This document shows, in pieces, positions 14,801 to 28,154 of a stretch of DNA of 64,000 nt. Position 1 is the stretch's first letter. Each line of letters opens with the position of its first letter. The DNA is taken from positions 45,246,501-45,310,500 of the forward strand of contig JAVUNC010000005.1 in assembly GCA_032173965.1 (NCBI GenBank), given 5' to 3'. The translations under genes and the position numbers were made by a program. The notes beneath the pieces are model-generated. The model saw only the letters and a program-made list of their open reading frames with translations, was not told the origin of the DNA and did not search any database. The stretch is from Sitta carolinensis (taxonomy: Eukaryota; Chordata; Aves; Passeriformes; Sittidae).

Positions 14801-17800
14801 CTGTCAACAGAATACAATGAAACTCTATGTTATGAGTGGTCAACTATTTCAAGACTTAAGGACAAAAAACCTGAATTTTATATGCCTATTATAAAATGAA
14901 TCTGCTTGTTACCATTAGGATAGAATAAAAATTAAATTAAACAAGTAGTCCAAACAAACTGCCCAATACTCTAATTTCAGCTACTAAACAATTTTTAAAG
15001 AGAGTATTATTTTGTATTAGTTTATCAAGGGTGGTCATTTTGCCCTGAGAAATATAGCACACTATTTACCATTAGCATTATTTGTATACCTCTTATTAAG
15101 AAGCATAGAAAGGAAAGTGAGACTGCTGCTTCTAAGAAAGTACCTACTTAGTCAACTTCAAAAGAATCATTGAATAAAATATAGTGAAACCTTACATTGA
15201 ATCTCCACCCCTTACTGGGTCCTGTTGAAGTTCACACAGCTCTGATGGATTAGCAGGCTCCATCTCCTGGTTATACCACTGGGCTAAAATGCTGCTGTTC
15301 CACTCACTACAGAAAACAACTGACTTTTCTCATGCATTTCCTGTCAGATGGTGATCATCAGGCTTCACTGCAAGTTCCAAGCTTAATGACTTTAGTCTTA
15401 CAATAATGGAATAGACATGAAATCAGTGTTGACTTGAGGTATATACAAAAACATTTCTCTTTTTTTTTCCCCTCTACTGTTTGTAACATGATGTGTAGGT
15501 ATAGCACTCATTCTGAGGTCACTATGTATTACAAAGAACAATCAAACCTGCATTGGTACCTGCAGACAACAGTGATAAGAGTTCAAAAATATTACAGACA
15601 TCCCCATCTCTTAAAAAGCAGAAACATCAAAAGCTAAAATGGTCTAGAACCATGTGGTTTTTGTTAAGATTGCAGGATAGATTGTCCTCCTTTCCTTATT
15701 AACTCAGTTATCTTTTCCTTCAGGTAAATACCTACATATGACTTTGAAAAACAAATCTACATATCTTAAGCTACATATCATGTACATATCTACATATCAC
15801 AATCTCAGTCTTCTTATATTCTACCAAAAGAAGTTTTTCTAGAGAGCAAAAAAATATTTTTCAGAAATCAAAATGTACCTAAATGTTGGCAAAATCTTTC
15901 ATACTCCTTCTAGACCTCATACATTGCTTCATACTCTACTGCTCAAATGTGATAAACCAATACATCTTTGGAGTATCAGCACTCCTCTCCTGGTGATGCT
16001 CTAAATCACATAGGCAAAAACTGTATTTTGAGAAAATGAAAGAAGACAAAAAGAACTTTTGTTCTCTTCTGAAAGAGAATCTGAAAACATGATTCTGACT
16101 GGAACACTGGAGAATAGTCTGAGTAAAGGAGAAACCCAAGAGAAATGGAGGGTAGGAGTTCATGACAGATTTTTCTTGACAGACTTCTAAGGAAGGCCAG
16201 GACTGAGGGAAACACATCTGGTGACTAATAACTTAGTCCTCCGGATGACTTAGTTTTATGATAATATCACAAAGTATATAAAAAATACAATATCACAAAT
16301 TGAGATTTGAAGTTAACATTTAAAAAGTCACCTGTCTGGGTGGAAATCGTATGGTACTATTTTCTCCAGAAGTGACAGAAATTCTCTTGGAAGGTCCAAA
16401 ATGAATCTAGAGACTGCAGCTTAAAAATGGGCATCATGTTATACACTACTGAATACTTCCAGGATGATGGACCCCGAAGGCACAGAATAAAATGGAAGAG
16501 ATGGGGTTCTGCTACGCAGCACTGGCAACAATGGCATAGGCAGCTCAGGGATGTTAAAAAAAAATCGTGAAACACAGATGAGAAAGAAGGTTCTCTAACA
16601 CACTGAGTAACATAGAAAAAAAAAGGTATTTAATGAAAGCAAATATATTTCATATTGGGAAGATGATTTCAAGATCAGTTCTCACAGAGTCCTTAGATCT
16701 TGGCTAATCCTATTGAGATTAGTAGGTATCTTTGGTGCTCATCTAAGTATAATGAAACAGAGATGAGTCCTCAAATTAATATTGTGCTCAGTATTGAACT
16801 AAAATTGTCCCTGTTAAAAAAAAAAAAAATCAAATCTACCATAGTCAATTTAATAAAACCTAGCTGTCAAACAGAATTTTTGAGTAGACAAAATTTTACT
16901 CGTCACTGCCAGAGCACCCCAAATTTGCACACAGCTTTATAACCATAAAGACAAACAAGGTTTTTGATCTGAAAAGCTTGTATTATAATTACTTTATATG
17001 GAAAAAATTCTAAATCCATATCCAAGATCCTTATGTAAAAGATTTAGCTGAGATGAAAGGGTCCACAGAAGGGCAAGTGAAAGTGCTTGGCAGCATGGAA
17101 AGACTTACATACAAAATAAACTTGAAAATGCTAAGATTACTTAGAAAAAAGAAAGCTTTAAGAAAGAACATGCCTGAAGTATTGCAAATTATGGAGGGTG
17201 TATACAAAGCATTTGTACTTTTCTCCTGTCAGATTTTGCCATGTAAGAATAAAGGGATGCATATACTCAGCCAATAAGAGAAAATGCCTATGTCTAAAGC
17301 ACACGTTCTGCAAAAGAGCAGCGCAGGGTCATGGTGGTAAACAAGGTGACAGACTGGAGCAAAAGGATTAGACACCTTTAGGCTTCACCACTGCAAGCTA
17401 AACACATAACAGCATCCAGAGAGATACATCTGTCTGTAAGCCATTTTCCTGCTAGTACCTGATAGTCAAGGAATTTGCCACACAGACATAACTGCACAGA
17501 CTGCTTAAATATTCCAGAAAATCATTCTAGCGGAAAAAAGAGCAGGTCCTTTTTAATGCAGATTAAATGAACTGGTGGTTTGCCCAGCACCTTCCCCTAG
17601 TTATACTTAACTCCATGCAGTTTAAATAATACTAAGTGTTGTCATGTTTTGAGATTTTCTATTCTTAAACAAGCACTGGCTTTCTCAGAGGGTAGCTCTG
17701 TGCAGCTTGCTGGAGGATTGTCTAGCAATCCTTCTACCCGAAATCACAGCAGCAGGGAGCTGCAGGCTAATTTAGTCAGCTATGAAGCATGATACCAAGC

Positions 17801-19624
17801 AAATTATTCTGCACAGAGTTCCACATAGCTGCTATTAGGACCCCTCTAACATAAATTTTTACAACACTGTGCTGAAGTATAGCCTAACCTACAGATACAG
17901 AATATAATCTTTTTTTAATAGCTACAGAATGCAGGTTAGGAAAGGATACATTTAGAATGTCTGAACTCCCCTTCACTAAGTAGCCTAAAAGAGGGGGCAA
18001 AAATTTGTATCGAGTCGATTTCCCTCTGCTTCCTTGTAATCACCAGCTCATGTTTAAATAGAATTTAGAAATCATTTTGTAAAGCAGTTTACAGAAAGTA
18101 TATCATTCCATATTGACCAAGCGGATGTTTGGGATTGGATGTTCCAATAATACCAGATATTATAAATATCTAATAAAAAAAAGTAGCAGCAACAATAGTT
18201 CACAGTGGGAAATACTACTGTGCGCACTAGAAAGTGGGAGTAGCTGATGGTTTTTAGTTGGGTAGCAGCTTTTAAACCAATTTTTCAAGTTATATAATCT
18301 TATCTTCAGAGAGTGGGTAGACCTTTTCAACAAGGGAATCTCAAAAAGTTGTTTACATATCCTGGGAGAGATGGCCTTCATACTTTTACTACGCATAGAA
18401 ATAAGAGTCAGTACAAGCTTGCAAAGTAGGATTCCAAACTGACCTGGGGGAAAGAGCAACATTCTTGCAATGTCAGAATTTGGCAATACCTGAATTATCT
18501 AATACTATTATAAAAAAGGAAATTCAGTAAAGCAACAATCTTCCAAACTACCTCAGTACAATTCTCTTCCTTTTTTAATACATCATAAATACCTGGAAAA
18601 TACATTGAGGCTTTATTATAAAATTCAGCAAATGTCACTATATTAAATAATTTTAAATTTATCTGCTTCTGTCCTTGAAGCCCCATACAATCAGGCCTGA
18701 TTATCTTACTATTCCCTAATGAATAAGCAACCAAGATTATTCTACAATGTGTTTTTCATGTATCTTCATTAGTAAGCCATTATATATAATTCTGGCTTGC
18801 TCACCATCATTGTTCTGTGAAATTTTGTATCCCTCTCTCAATAATGCATGCATGCAAGAGTGTGGTGTTTCCAAAGGCTCAAGACAGCAATTATTTTACT
18901 CAAGCACGTTCAGTCACTCCTAGCTACTCTATTTCAACCCAGCCATTATTTATTTAAATGCTATATTAAAAGTAAAAACCAAAAGAGTATTCTTGAATAA
19001 TGCTACTAGTTTACTTCAATATCCTTCAACAAGTTCTAGCAATTGTTACTCTGTAAAATAAAAAAAGTGTGCTTAAAAAGCTTTTTCCTTAGAGAAAAAA
19101 AATTAATCAGAATAACTGAGTTCTGAAAAACCATGTGTAAATTTTATCCACCCAAATGTATTCTCTTAGTCAACTTCTTTTAAAACCACATAATTCTATA
19201 ATTCTGAATCTCTTCTTAGATATAAACCAGACATGATTATAGTTTTATTGCTGTTATATAGCCTCATCTTCTTGATATTCTGACATAAGAGTAAAAATTG
19301 CATCTTTGAATATGTACCATCACTGTCTTCAGCAATGTTACTATATTTTTAAGTATATTTTCTCCATTCTCTGAACATGCACAAATATCAGCTCATTCTG
19401 GATGATAAAATTAAGCAGAAACTGACATTTATATGCCTGTGATGAAACCCAAATCTTTTCTCTGAGACTACACAGAACCTTTCCTCATGTTTAAATTTAA
19501 ATTACTGCTGCAAGCCTTTATTATCTATTATATAACCACATTAAATTGAAACAGATATGCTGCTGCCACTTCTGTGAAATCCCTCTGTAGTGCAGTTACT
19601 ACACAGTTTTACTATCTTCAGTTC

Positions 19625-19647
19625 AAAAAAAAAAAAAAAAAAAAAAT
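19625..19647 (+). repeat. Poly(A) run, 23 nt
   Basis: This is an uninterrupted run of 23 A on the + strand inside an ANKS1B intron. No retrocopy or recognisable element precedes it. Confidence 0.95.
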
Positions 19648-22600
19648 TAGGGGCACCTTAAATTTCTCAGTATTTATGCCAGGTAATTAAGCAAAATCCT
19701 TTAACATATACTCTGCTTTTAATAACACAAAGAACTCTCCGGAACTGTTACTTTAATCTAAACATGTCACAGACCCAAAGACAGTAAGAATTGCATTTGC
19801 ACTTGAAAATCAATAACAGTTTTTCTTTTATTATGCTTCTGAACACAACAGCATAAATGCAAAAGCAAACAATGCAAGCAATCACCTACTACACAAGATT
19901 AAAGAGACTGTTCTGAAGAATATACTTCAGTTTGGAGCCTCAGTTCTATTGAAGTGGCACATTTGAAAATTAGTTTTAGTTAAAAAAATCTCTTCAGGAG
20001 TTCTCAAAAAATATGGAATAGTTATGGTTTCTACATGAAAAAAAAACTTTTCAAAATAAGGACTGAAACACACTTTTGAATACAGAGTAAGATGAAGCCT
20101 TTTTAAGAGTCAGTTTTATGAAAACATATTTCAAACAAAATATCAAGTTCACAAAAGAAGTGAGATTTGTTGTACCAACACATACACCTAGCAAATGCAT
20201 ATATAAACACACACTCGCAAGTGGAGAAGTTCTAAACCCCTAGTTTTTGTTTTGCAGTCACAGGCTGTCCAAAGCAAGTAAAAAATAAAATATTCTTTGA
20301 TATCCGTAGGAACTTCTTACATGTACAAAAAGCCCATATTTTTGTTTTCTGATATTTTTTAAGAAACACGATGTCCAAATACACTGCAATAAAGACGGTG
20401 CATTTCTGGGTTTAATAATTCAATTAGAATTATGCATCCTTACAGGAATATATACACAGGAATCTCACACCTGGCAGGAAACTGGTAATGATCTCAGAAC
20501 ACCACAGACAGAGGAACTTAAAGCAATTTTCTTGCCAGAGCTCTTGAGTCTCACAATACACACTTTGACAGTCTTCTGTTCATTTTCCTGACACACTTAA
20601 TTTTTCTGGATCCCTGCTTTGTGTGATATACATATTTAAATTTTCTTGCTTGCTGTTCAACTCACACAAATTGTTTGAATACACACCTGGTGTGTAACAT
20701 CTTTGCCATGATACACTTCTAAATTTAGTCCTGGTGTTTCAGTTTGTAGTTTAAATGTATGTCATGATGTTCCATAAATTTTTTTCCTAGAGGAATTAAA
20801 GGCGTTCATTTTGACATCGTTCAGATTATCAACTGTGTTAAAAATGCACAATTTTAATGCAGCAATGAAAAAAGTTGGAAAACTTATATAAGATGGCTGC
20901 TTTTGTTCTTGAAATTACTGAACCAGACTGCCATCTATTGGAAAATATTTTTTTTTTTTAATTATACTTTTAAAAAAACTCCAACAAATGGAAACTGCTA
21001 TAATTTACTGTCAAAAGCTGATTTTTCTAGCAATCATACTTCAGCTTGAAAAGGAAACACCTTAGTTAATTGAACTGTGATATAATCAAGGACTTTCCTA
21101 TATCTTTTTCCACCTCATGTTTACTGGAATATGTTTTGAAGCACAGCTGCTTTTCTGTCTCACTGAACAATCAAATTATAGTTTTTTGGAAAGATTTTTA
21201 TTTAGGGAACATAGAAAAATTGTAATATGTCAGCACTGAGCAATACACAAGTATAAAGCTTCTCCAGCTTGCCTGTGCAGCACCAGACAGGGCTTTCCAT
21301 GTCTTGGCATGTCAACTAAAGAGGACATTCAAGTCATAATGACCAAAACGAGAAAAACAGATAGGAACAGAAAGCAAAAATTAATGAATCAACTGTCAAC
21401 CCCATCCAGCATACGAGACATTGAGAAATATTAGGAATTCCAACTAAAATGATGCATAGCTGTATGAATGCTTTTTGGCACTCTCTGAAGTAGATTTGCA
21501 AAATTGTGTTCAGTTTGGCCTTTAATTTTGTGGAGACAATAAACAGGGGCTTATTGCATGGTATGTTGTAATGTATGTGTTTTAATGACCAGTAAAGACA
21601 GACTATACATGGCATTAATATTTTGCACGACAGACTACCAAACACACCCAGAGTGGCAAAAGAAAACCTTTAAATTATGACATTTCCAGTGCAGCTTTGA
21701 CCTCTTTTAGTTTATTCTTTATAATGTACTCTTAAAATAAAAGATCACATTAACTTACTCTTATCCAACTTTGTGCTATCGGGCATTCAGTCTTTTTTCC
21801 CTTTTCATTAATCATTCCCTCCCATTCAGGAAGCTAAGTTAATCTGTTCTCAGCAGTTCCCCTTTCACCTTTTGGAAGGGAAGCATCCTGTGGGGACATT
21901 TCACTCATCTCCAGATCTGCTCCTATTCATGTCTACACTATGGGTCTACTGTTACTGTCCTTACTTCCACTTACTCCTCCATTGTACTCTCCCTCTTCCA
22001 GATATTATGCCTTCCAGTCCCCAAGATCCTAACTATGAATTTTCCTAGTCAGCTCCTCCATGTCCCAAGAAAATTTAAGAGTCAAAGTAATCTGAAACTT
22101 GAAAGACTATGCCCAACAGTTTCTTTTTCCTTTTAAATTTTTTTTTGTACTTTTTCACCTAACCTCAGAACTGTGCAAACTCTGCTTCCTATTTAACTTG
22201 AAAGTACTGTAAGTGCACAAATCTCTGGGGTTTTAATGTCTTTTCACAAATAACACACCTGGACAATAGAAACATATAAAGTAATAAAAAACATGTATTG
22301 TTTCAAATGCAAAATTTGATGAAGAGAAGTAGTTCCTTACTACAGACATTCCAGAACAACTTGGTATGTTGTCAGATGACTATTGTCTAATAACAAAGCG
22401 AATGGAAGAATGGATTAAATTCTTTCCTTCACCTAACAGACCTCCAATTCACTTCTTTCAAAGAAAGTATAGAATTCTACAAGTGCTGTATCACTGACCA
22501 ACAAACAACACAAGACGCCTAAGACCAGAAAAGGGAGAGAATGTGCCTGTGAACGAGGCATTCAAAGTCCTGCTCTCCACATTGCACTGGTACTCTTCCA

Positions 22601-25055
22601 GTGGCTGTACAATGCAGAAACAATACTAGAAGGGATTGCAGCCTGATCATCAGTACTTTATCTGGGAGACTGTAAACCAGTGTTGAAATTCACCCCTATT
22701 CCATGGACATAACTGAACACCACTCTTCCAGCTGAAGCCATTACTGTCAAGTTATTGCATTAAAAAGCAGGCATCCACACTACCCTTACACTAAACAAAA
22801 ACTCTTCACCCCACTGTTTCCAACAATAGAGGCTGACAGTTAAAATTCAGGACAGAATTCCAGGCTGTGGATTCTGGATAGTCCAGACACACCTTTCTGC
22901 AGTCCCAAATCAACCATAACCTCATTTAGCCAGAACAGTACCACAGCTGGTTTAGCCCTCTTGAAAAGAGGCAATTATTAAAAAAATGCTCTGAAATACA
23001 CTCTGCTTCCTGATGTCCTCTCTTTCCCAAGCCTATGCTGTCCTCAGGAGGTGGCTCCTGATGCTCCTTTCTCCAGCTTCCTAAGTTTATGATACACTCT
23101 AAGTTACTATTCAAAGCAGAAATTCCCCAGTCTCAGCCTCCTATTTCTCCAAACAATAGCGTGATGCAAAAAATGCAGACATCTCTAAGCAGCCAGTGCC
23201 TTTGCAGAATCTCCCTAAGGGTCACAAAGTGTCATGACTTTGGATCTGGAAACTTTTCAGATTGCTGAACTACAAGAAGTTGAAAAGCCTTCAGCAGTTG
23301 TCTCTGGAATCAACATTTGTTCAGGAAACAGCACCACCTAACACATTATCAACCGGGTGCTAACTTCTACACCTCTTCAGAGCTGATGCCAGCAGAGCCA
23401 GCAATGAAAGTCAGGAAAAACCTGCTGATTTGAACCTGAAGTAACTGCTCCTTCGTGGAAGCACACCAGGAGTGATTCTAGCCCTCTGTTGGAGATGATA
23501 ACAGATAAAGGCAACAGTCCAGCAGGCAGAAAGAGTCTGTGCTCCAGATGGACTCTATAGAGTTTTATTTGCTGCCCATACTTCCAAAGGGTCTTGGCAT
23601 GCACAGCAGAAACAAGTGGGAATTGAATAAATGCAGGCAACAGGTGAGAACCCACTTAACCTATTGAGATTCTTACAGAAGCCTCCCATGGAGAAGAAAA
23701 CTTAAGACAGAAAAAGCTACAAGAATCTCTTTTCCTTAATACATATCTAAGGAATCTATTTCTGACTCCCCACATCAACATACATCTTCGCTTCTTTCTC
23801 TCTGTATCTTCATGTTCTTATACATAAATATTCATTTAAGTTTCTTCAATCATCACTGTACTGTCACACATCTTCCTTGACTACGCTTGCTGGTCCTGCC
23901 TCCAGAACAATTTGGCAGCATTCACCTTTGCAATCATTTTCAGAGCTAAACATATCTCTTTTCTTCAGTGCTTCTTCCCAACTACTCTTTCATGGCTCCT
24001 TATAGAGCATGTGAGTTTTCAAATCTCCTATGTACTACACAGGGAGCCTAAACACAAAGGGAAGGCAACACCTGCCCAAAAATCAAAAGACATTGTGTCA
24101 AGAATGGAAGCAACTTCCATTTTTTTTTATGCAAGGCAGCCAGGTAGCAACTGAACAGACTGAATAACCCTAAAGTACATTAAAAACACTAAATGAATGC
24201 TTTAGAAGAAACAAGAAAACTTCACGTCACAGCAAGGAGTCCTCTCCAGACAGATCTGTATAGCTGGATTTAATGCAGGGGAAAACACGTTCTGCCCTCC
24301 ATCCTAACTTCATGTTGGGAGTGTATACCCATCATCCTGACTACAGTTTTCTCTAAAAGAAAAGCTGGATGCCCCAGCAGGGAAACACCATAAAATGCTT
24401 CAAACAGTCCCAACTTAAGATTTGTTTCCACATCTAGTTCAATATAAAATACATGAAATATCAAAAAATATATTGCTTAATTTACCTTTATATTTCCTTG
24501 TCACAGAAATTAAAGATTTAGTGTCTGAATATTTTATTCATATTGTATTTCATTTAGGCCTGAGCAGAGAGATTTATATGGAATAAATTTTCTGCAAAAC
24601 AGCAGCTGAGAAGATTTAAATAGCAGTTAGCACCTAAATTCAGAGAGACACCAGACAAGTGTCTAAAAATGCTTAAATGGGATCAGTATCTTGTTCAAAC
24701 TGAGTTCAATATGAGTTATGCATCTAAACATTCAAACATCCACAAGAGCTTTACGAAAGTATCTACTGCATTTCAGGCCACCTATGCATATTTGTAAATC
24801 TCATTTTTTCTACATATGTCATAATAAATCCTCCCAAACCTGAAAGTCCTTATCTTGCTATGGTTTTCCTCACATAAGTAAGCATAATTTTTCTTCACTT
24901 ATGAACAATGTTAACTGAAATTTAGAACTTAGCAGTTTTCCTTTTTTCTCTGCTTTATTTCCTGGGCAATCACATTTTTTTAGTGTCATGGCTTAAGCCT
25001 AAACCAGCTGAAACCAGGAAACTGATTCTCTTCTACTAAGGAAGAGAATGAAATT

Positions 25056-25077
25056 AAAAAAAAAAAAAAAAAAAAAA
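25056..25077 (+). repeat. Poly(A) run, 22 nt
   Basis: This is an uninterrupted run of 22 A on the + strand, about 580 bp on the transcript-downstream side of the 25655-25830 exon. No element is recognised next to it. Confidence 0.95.
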
Positions 25078-25654
25078 GCCTTGTTACAGTAAATAAAAAA
25101 TAAATCCTAGAGTACTTTATTCATAATATTAGCAGCAATGAATTCATCTTCAAATGTAGTTGGAAATCACTGAAGTATCACAACCACAATTTTCTGTATT
25201 AAAGATTCAGTCTTCAAAACCATTAGGCTACCAAGAAAGCTACAGAGTAATAAAACATACAAGAAAAATAACTGAGGATGTTTAGGTGGTTATTTTAGGG
25301 GCAGAGCTGATCAGATTCTATTAACATTTAGCATTCAGTATAGTATTGAACATACTGGTATCTGCTGATTTCACAAAAAAAAAAAACAAAAAAAACCTTC
25401 CTTGCCCTTGCCACACTCAAAACAAGTAACCTGAATGTATTAGTGGTGACACAAAAAGCCATTCTGAGGTGTGGTAAGAAATACCTTTCAGAAATGAACA
25501 TCATATTCTAAACCTGCAAGAAGCATATATTATGTTTTTTTATTATAGCATTAACCTTGTACTATTCTCACTCTTTTATTATTTCTTTCTTGAATGTGCC
25601 ATAAGTAAATCAGATGTAACTGAATATATTGTCCTTGTATCCCATCTTACTTAC

Positions 25655-25830
25655 TACATTAAGCTTGGTTTGGCTTCCACTGGTCATAAGATCTTCCTCT
25701 GATACTTTACTAAAATTTTCCAGATAATGGTCTGATAGTGTATGAGACAGATCTTCAAAAGAGTATTCCTTTTCTTGGCACAATTTGATTTCATCTAAGA
25801 GCTTTGATAATTCTCCAGTCACAGCTTCAC
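25655..25830 (-). CDS. ANKS1B: ANKS1B coding exon (family exon 8), linker after ankyrin repeats
   Basis: This 176-nt exon begins with GT of a split codon. It encodes EAVTGELSKLLDEIKLCQEK, EYSFEDLSHTLSDHYLENFS and KVSEEDLMTSGSQTKLNV. The first two-thirds is nearly identical to mammalian ANKS1B and is absent from ANKS1A, so it fixes the paralogue. The end (MTSGSQTKLNV) is more divergent, as expected for a disordered linker. The acceptor is tgtttttaaag and the donor GTA|gtaagt. There are 58 full codons and none is a stop. The exon ends in phase 0 and fits the RPSS start of the exon at 5211-5351. The segment is rich in acidic residues and probably helical; no catalytic motif is present. Confidence 0.95.
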
Positions 25831-28127
25831 CTTTAAAAACAGACACACCATTAGTCAGTAAGTAGAATACTGGGGTAATTTATGCCTAAAAAGGAAATGC
25901 ACATTCTTTAAATTTTTTATCTGTTATTTTCCATACCTTATCTTCTAAACAAGGATCTTCGTGCACCATTCTCTGCTCAAAAATAATGGCATCTTGTTCC
26001 AGGCTGGGAATTTGCTAGAGGCAATCTACACACTTCTGCATTACCCTATACCTTGCATTTAATTAGGATGAATATATACTTACCCTTTCTCTGTTTTCTA
26101 ATCCTGAAAACTTATAGAAATAGCAACTATCCAAGAATGTAAAATTAATCCAGGACAGAAAACTTTCTACAAACATACAAAATCAATATCCCGTACTCTG
26201 CAGTGGGTTCATATTTGCTGCTGCAATTAATTAACGCACTACACAAGCTCTGTAAACTGCGAGTGACTAAGAATGCTATCTCCCCCATCAAAGCAGCTAT
26301 GCTTTATGAATAATTCTTGCTCAATCTCCCCAGGATTAAATGGAATGGCAGAAGAACATAGTGGGCAAACCCCTACACATTTAAAACATGGCTCTCTACA
26401 GCAGTCTATCAGAAAGCCAAATTTAGGGCATTCTGCATGTGTTTCATGTTTTCGCCTTAATTTATCAGGTTTCTTTAGTTAAGAAGTCTACCAGAACAGT
26501 AAGATAATAGGCTTTATATGTCTACACTGAAGACCACTACTGGAAATAGCGGTAGTAATAAGTAATAGCAATCACACTGAGCACCAGCATTCTACAAATA
26601 ATCCACTGGCAGCAGGCAAGGTCTCCACAGACTGAAAAGCTACTCATTATCAACCATACTGGGCTCTGATTATGCACTGTGTGTTACACAGCTACCTTTA
26701 GTAACAGCAATGAAAAATGAAAAAGCTGAGAGTTTCCAGAAGCAAGTAAGGAACTCCTTTTTTTTACTAGTTCACAACAGTCATATTGGTGAAAACTGCA
26801 GCACTTAGACTTGATAAAATACAGATGCTTCCATGTTACTCCATCTTTGGAAATAAAATGCTGAAAAGGAAAAACATAGTGAGCACACTAAGCTCAGCAC
26901 ACATAAAACAGATGGAAGTACACTCACATAACTAAAGAGTCCACTGCTAAAACTGAATCTGCTTGGTTCCATTTTTTTTCCATAGTTACTGTTTGCTATG
27001 CTAAGTATACACAATACTCAGAAATATATTTAAAGTATAACCATAGCCAGTTATTACCAAAACTTTAAGAAAAGAGAAGTTGTTAATTAAAAGCATTTAA
27101 CTGCTTTTCAAAATCTAACAGAAATTTTGCATTCAAAACTCTTGCTACTAGTCAATGGTAGCTTTACATGAAATTTGTAAATTAAGCAAAAATATAATCA
27201 GATCTATTTGTATTCTGTTTTTAATTAGAAAATTGAAATTATTCCAGATTAATATTATAACTAAAAATTGGAAGCAAAATACCCAAATATCAAAAACTAT
27301 TCTAAAATCATGCTAGTGTGTGCTATAAAGAAACAGAACTACTGCTTCCTACAGAACTATATTCATGCCACCAGTCCCACGTTTCTCCCACATATGGCCT
27401 GCAGTATTTCTTACTGGGCAAGAATGAGTTCTGTGTGACAAAACTGGACTGACATGGGTGAGTGCATTAGTTGACAGGCTGATTGCAGCCAGAACACATA
27501 AAAAACACATTTTGTCTATTTCTTTCAGGGCAGGTACTAATTAGGGTCTTTGACCTCTATCCAGCTCCCTATTCTCATTAAAGTCACAGAAGGGTAATTG
27601 ATACTGCTATCCCTCTTCCAAAGTTGGCTTAAATTACCTGAAATTAGATTGTCAGTGAATGGCAGACAGATGGATGGGAAGCACGATCAAGTACGATTTT
27701 TTTTGCTTAGTATCAGATTACACAATAGACAAGCAAAAGCCAGCTAACATGTTTTACATTATTTATACCTTGTAAGAAGAAATAAGGAATTTGAGATCAT
27801 GACCTTATTGTTAAGAAGTAAAACATATTTTAAAAATATTTGCTACTTAATTTCAGGACAGACATTTCTATTGCATATGGTAGTTGGCTTCATAATCCTA
27901 TTAATCTCAAAGGAACTATTTATCTTCACACACCACATACACATTAAGTACCCCAATGGGAAATATTACGGGAACTACAGCATTTGTTCACTATCATCAT
28001 GAAGATCATAATCTGACATGCATCAGGAAGCTTCATTCTCTCATGAATAAAAACTCTCCTAGTGAACATGTTAGAGAAAAAAAGAACATGTTAACAAAAA
28101 AAGGGAAAAAAAACAAAACAAAAAAAC

Positions 28128-28154
28128 AAAAAAAAAAAAAAAAAAAAAAAAAAA
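28128..28154 (+). repeat. Poly(A) run, 27 nt, in a wider A-rich stretch
   Basis: The run of 27 A lies within a roughly 120-bp A-rich, C-spotted tract (about 28075-28200). The tract produces a lysine-rich chance open frame on the + strand. It is low-complexity sequence, not a gene. Confidence 0.95.

Larger units (their letters stand above)
5352..25654 (-). other. ANKS1B: ANKS1B intron, 20.3 kb
   Basis: This is the largest intron in the window. It holds one CR1 3' end (11622-11883), an 11-bp perfect hairpin (9139-9165), an A-rich stretch near 7470-7516 and two pure A runs (19625-19647 and 25056-25077). A locally GC-richer patch at about 10180-11000 has no identifiable repeat or gene. I found no further exon; the flanking exons join directly in phase 0, as in the family protein. 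Scattered open frames of 60-130 codons, the longest at 7942-8331, resemble nothing I know. Confidence 0.85.

Noticed and set aside
26078..26099. Strong-looking donor (AAAGG|gtaagt, minus strand) with an acceptor 20 nt before it
   Set aside because: A 20-nt micro-exon would not preserve the phase between the flanking ANKS1B exons.
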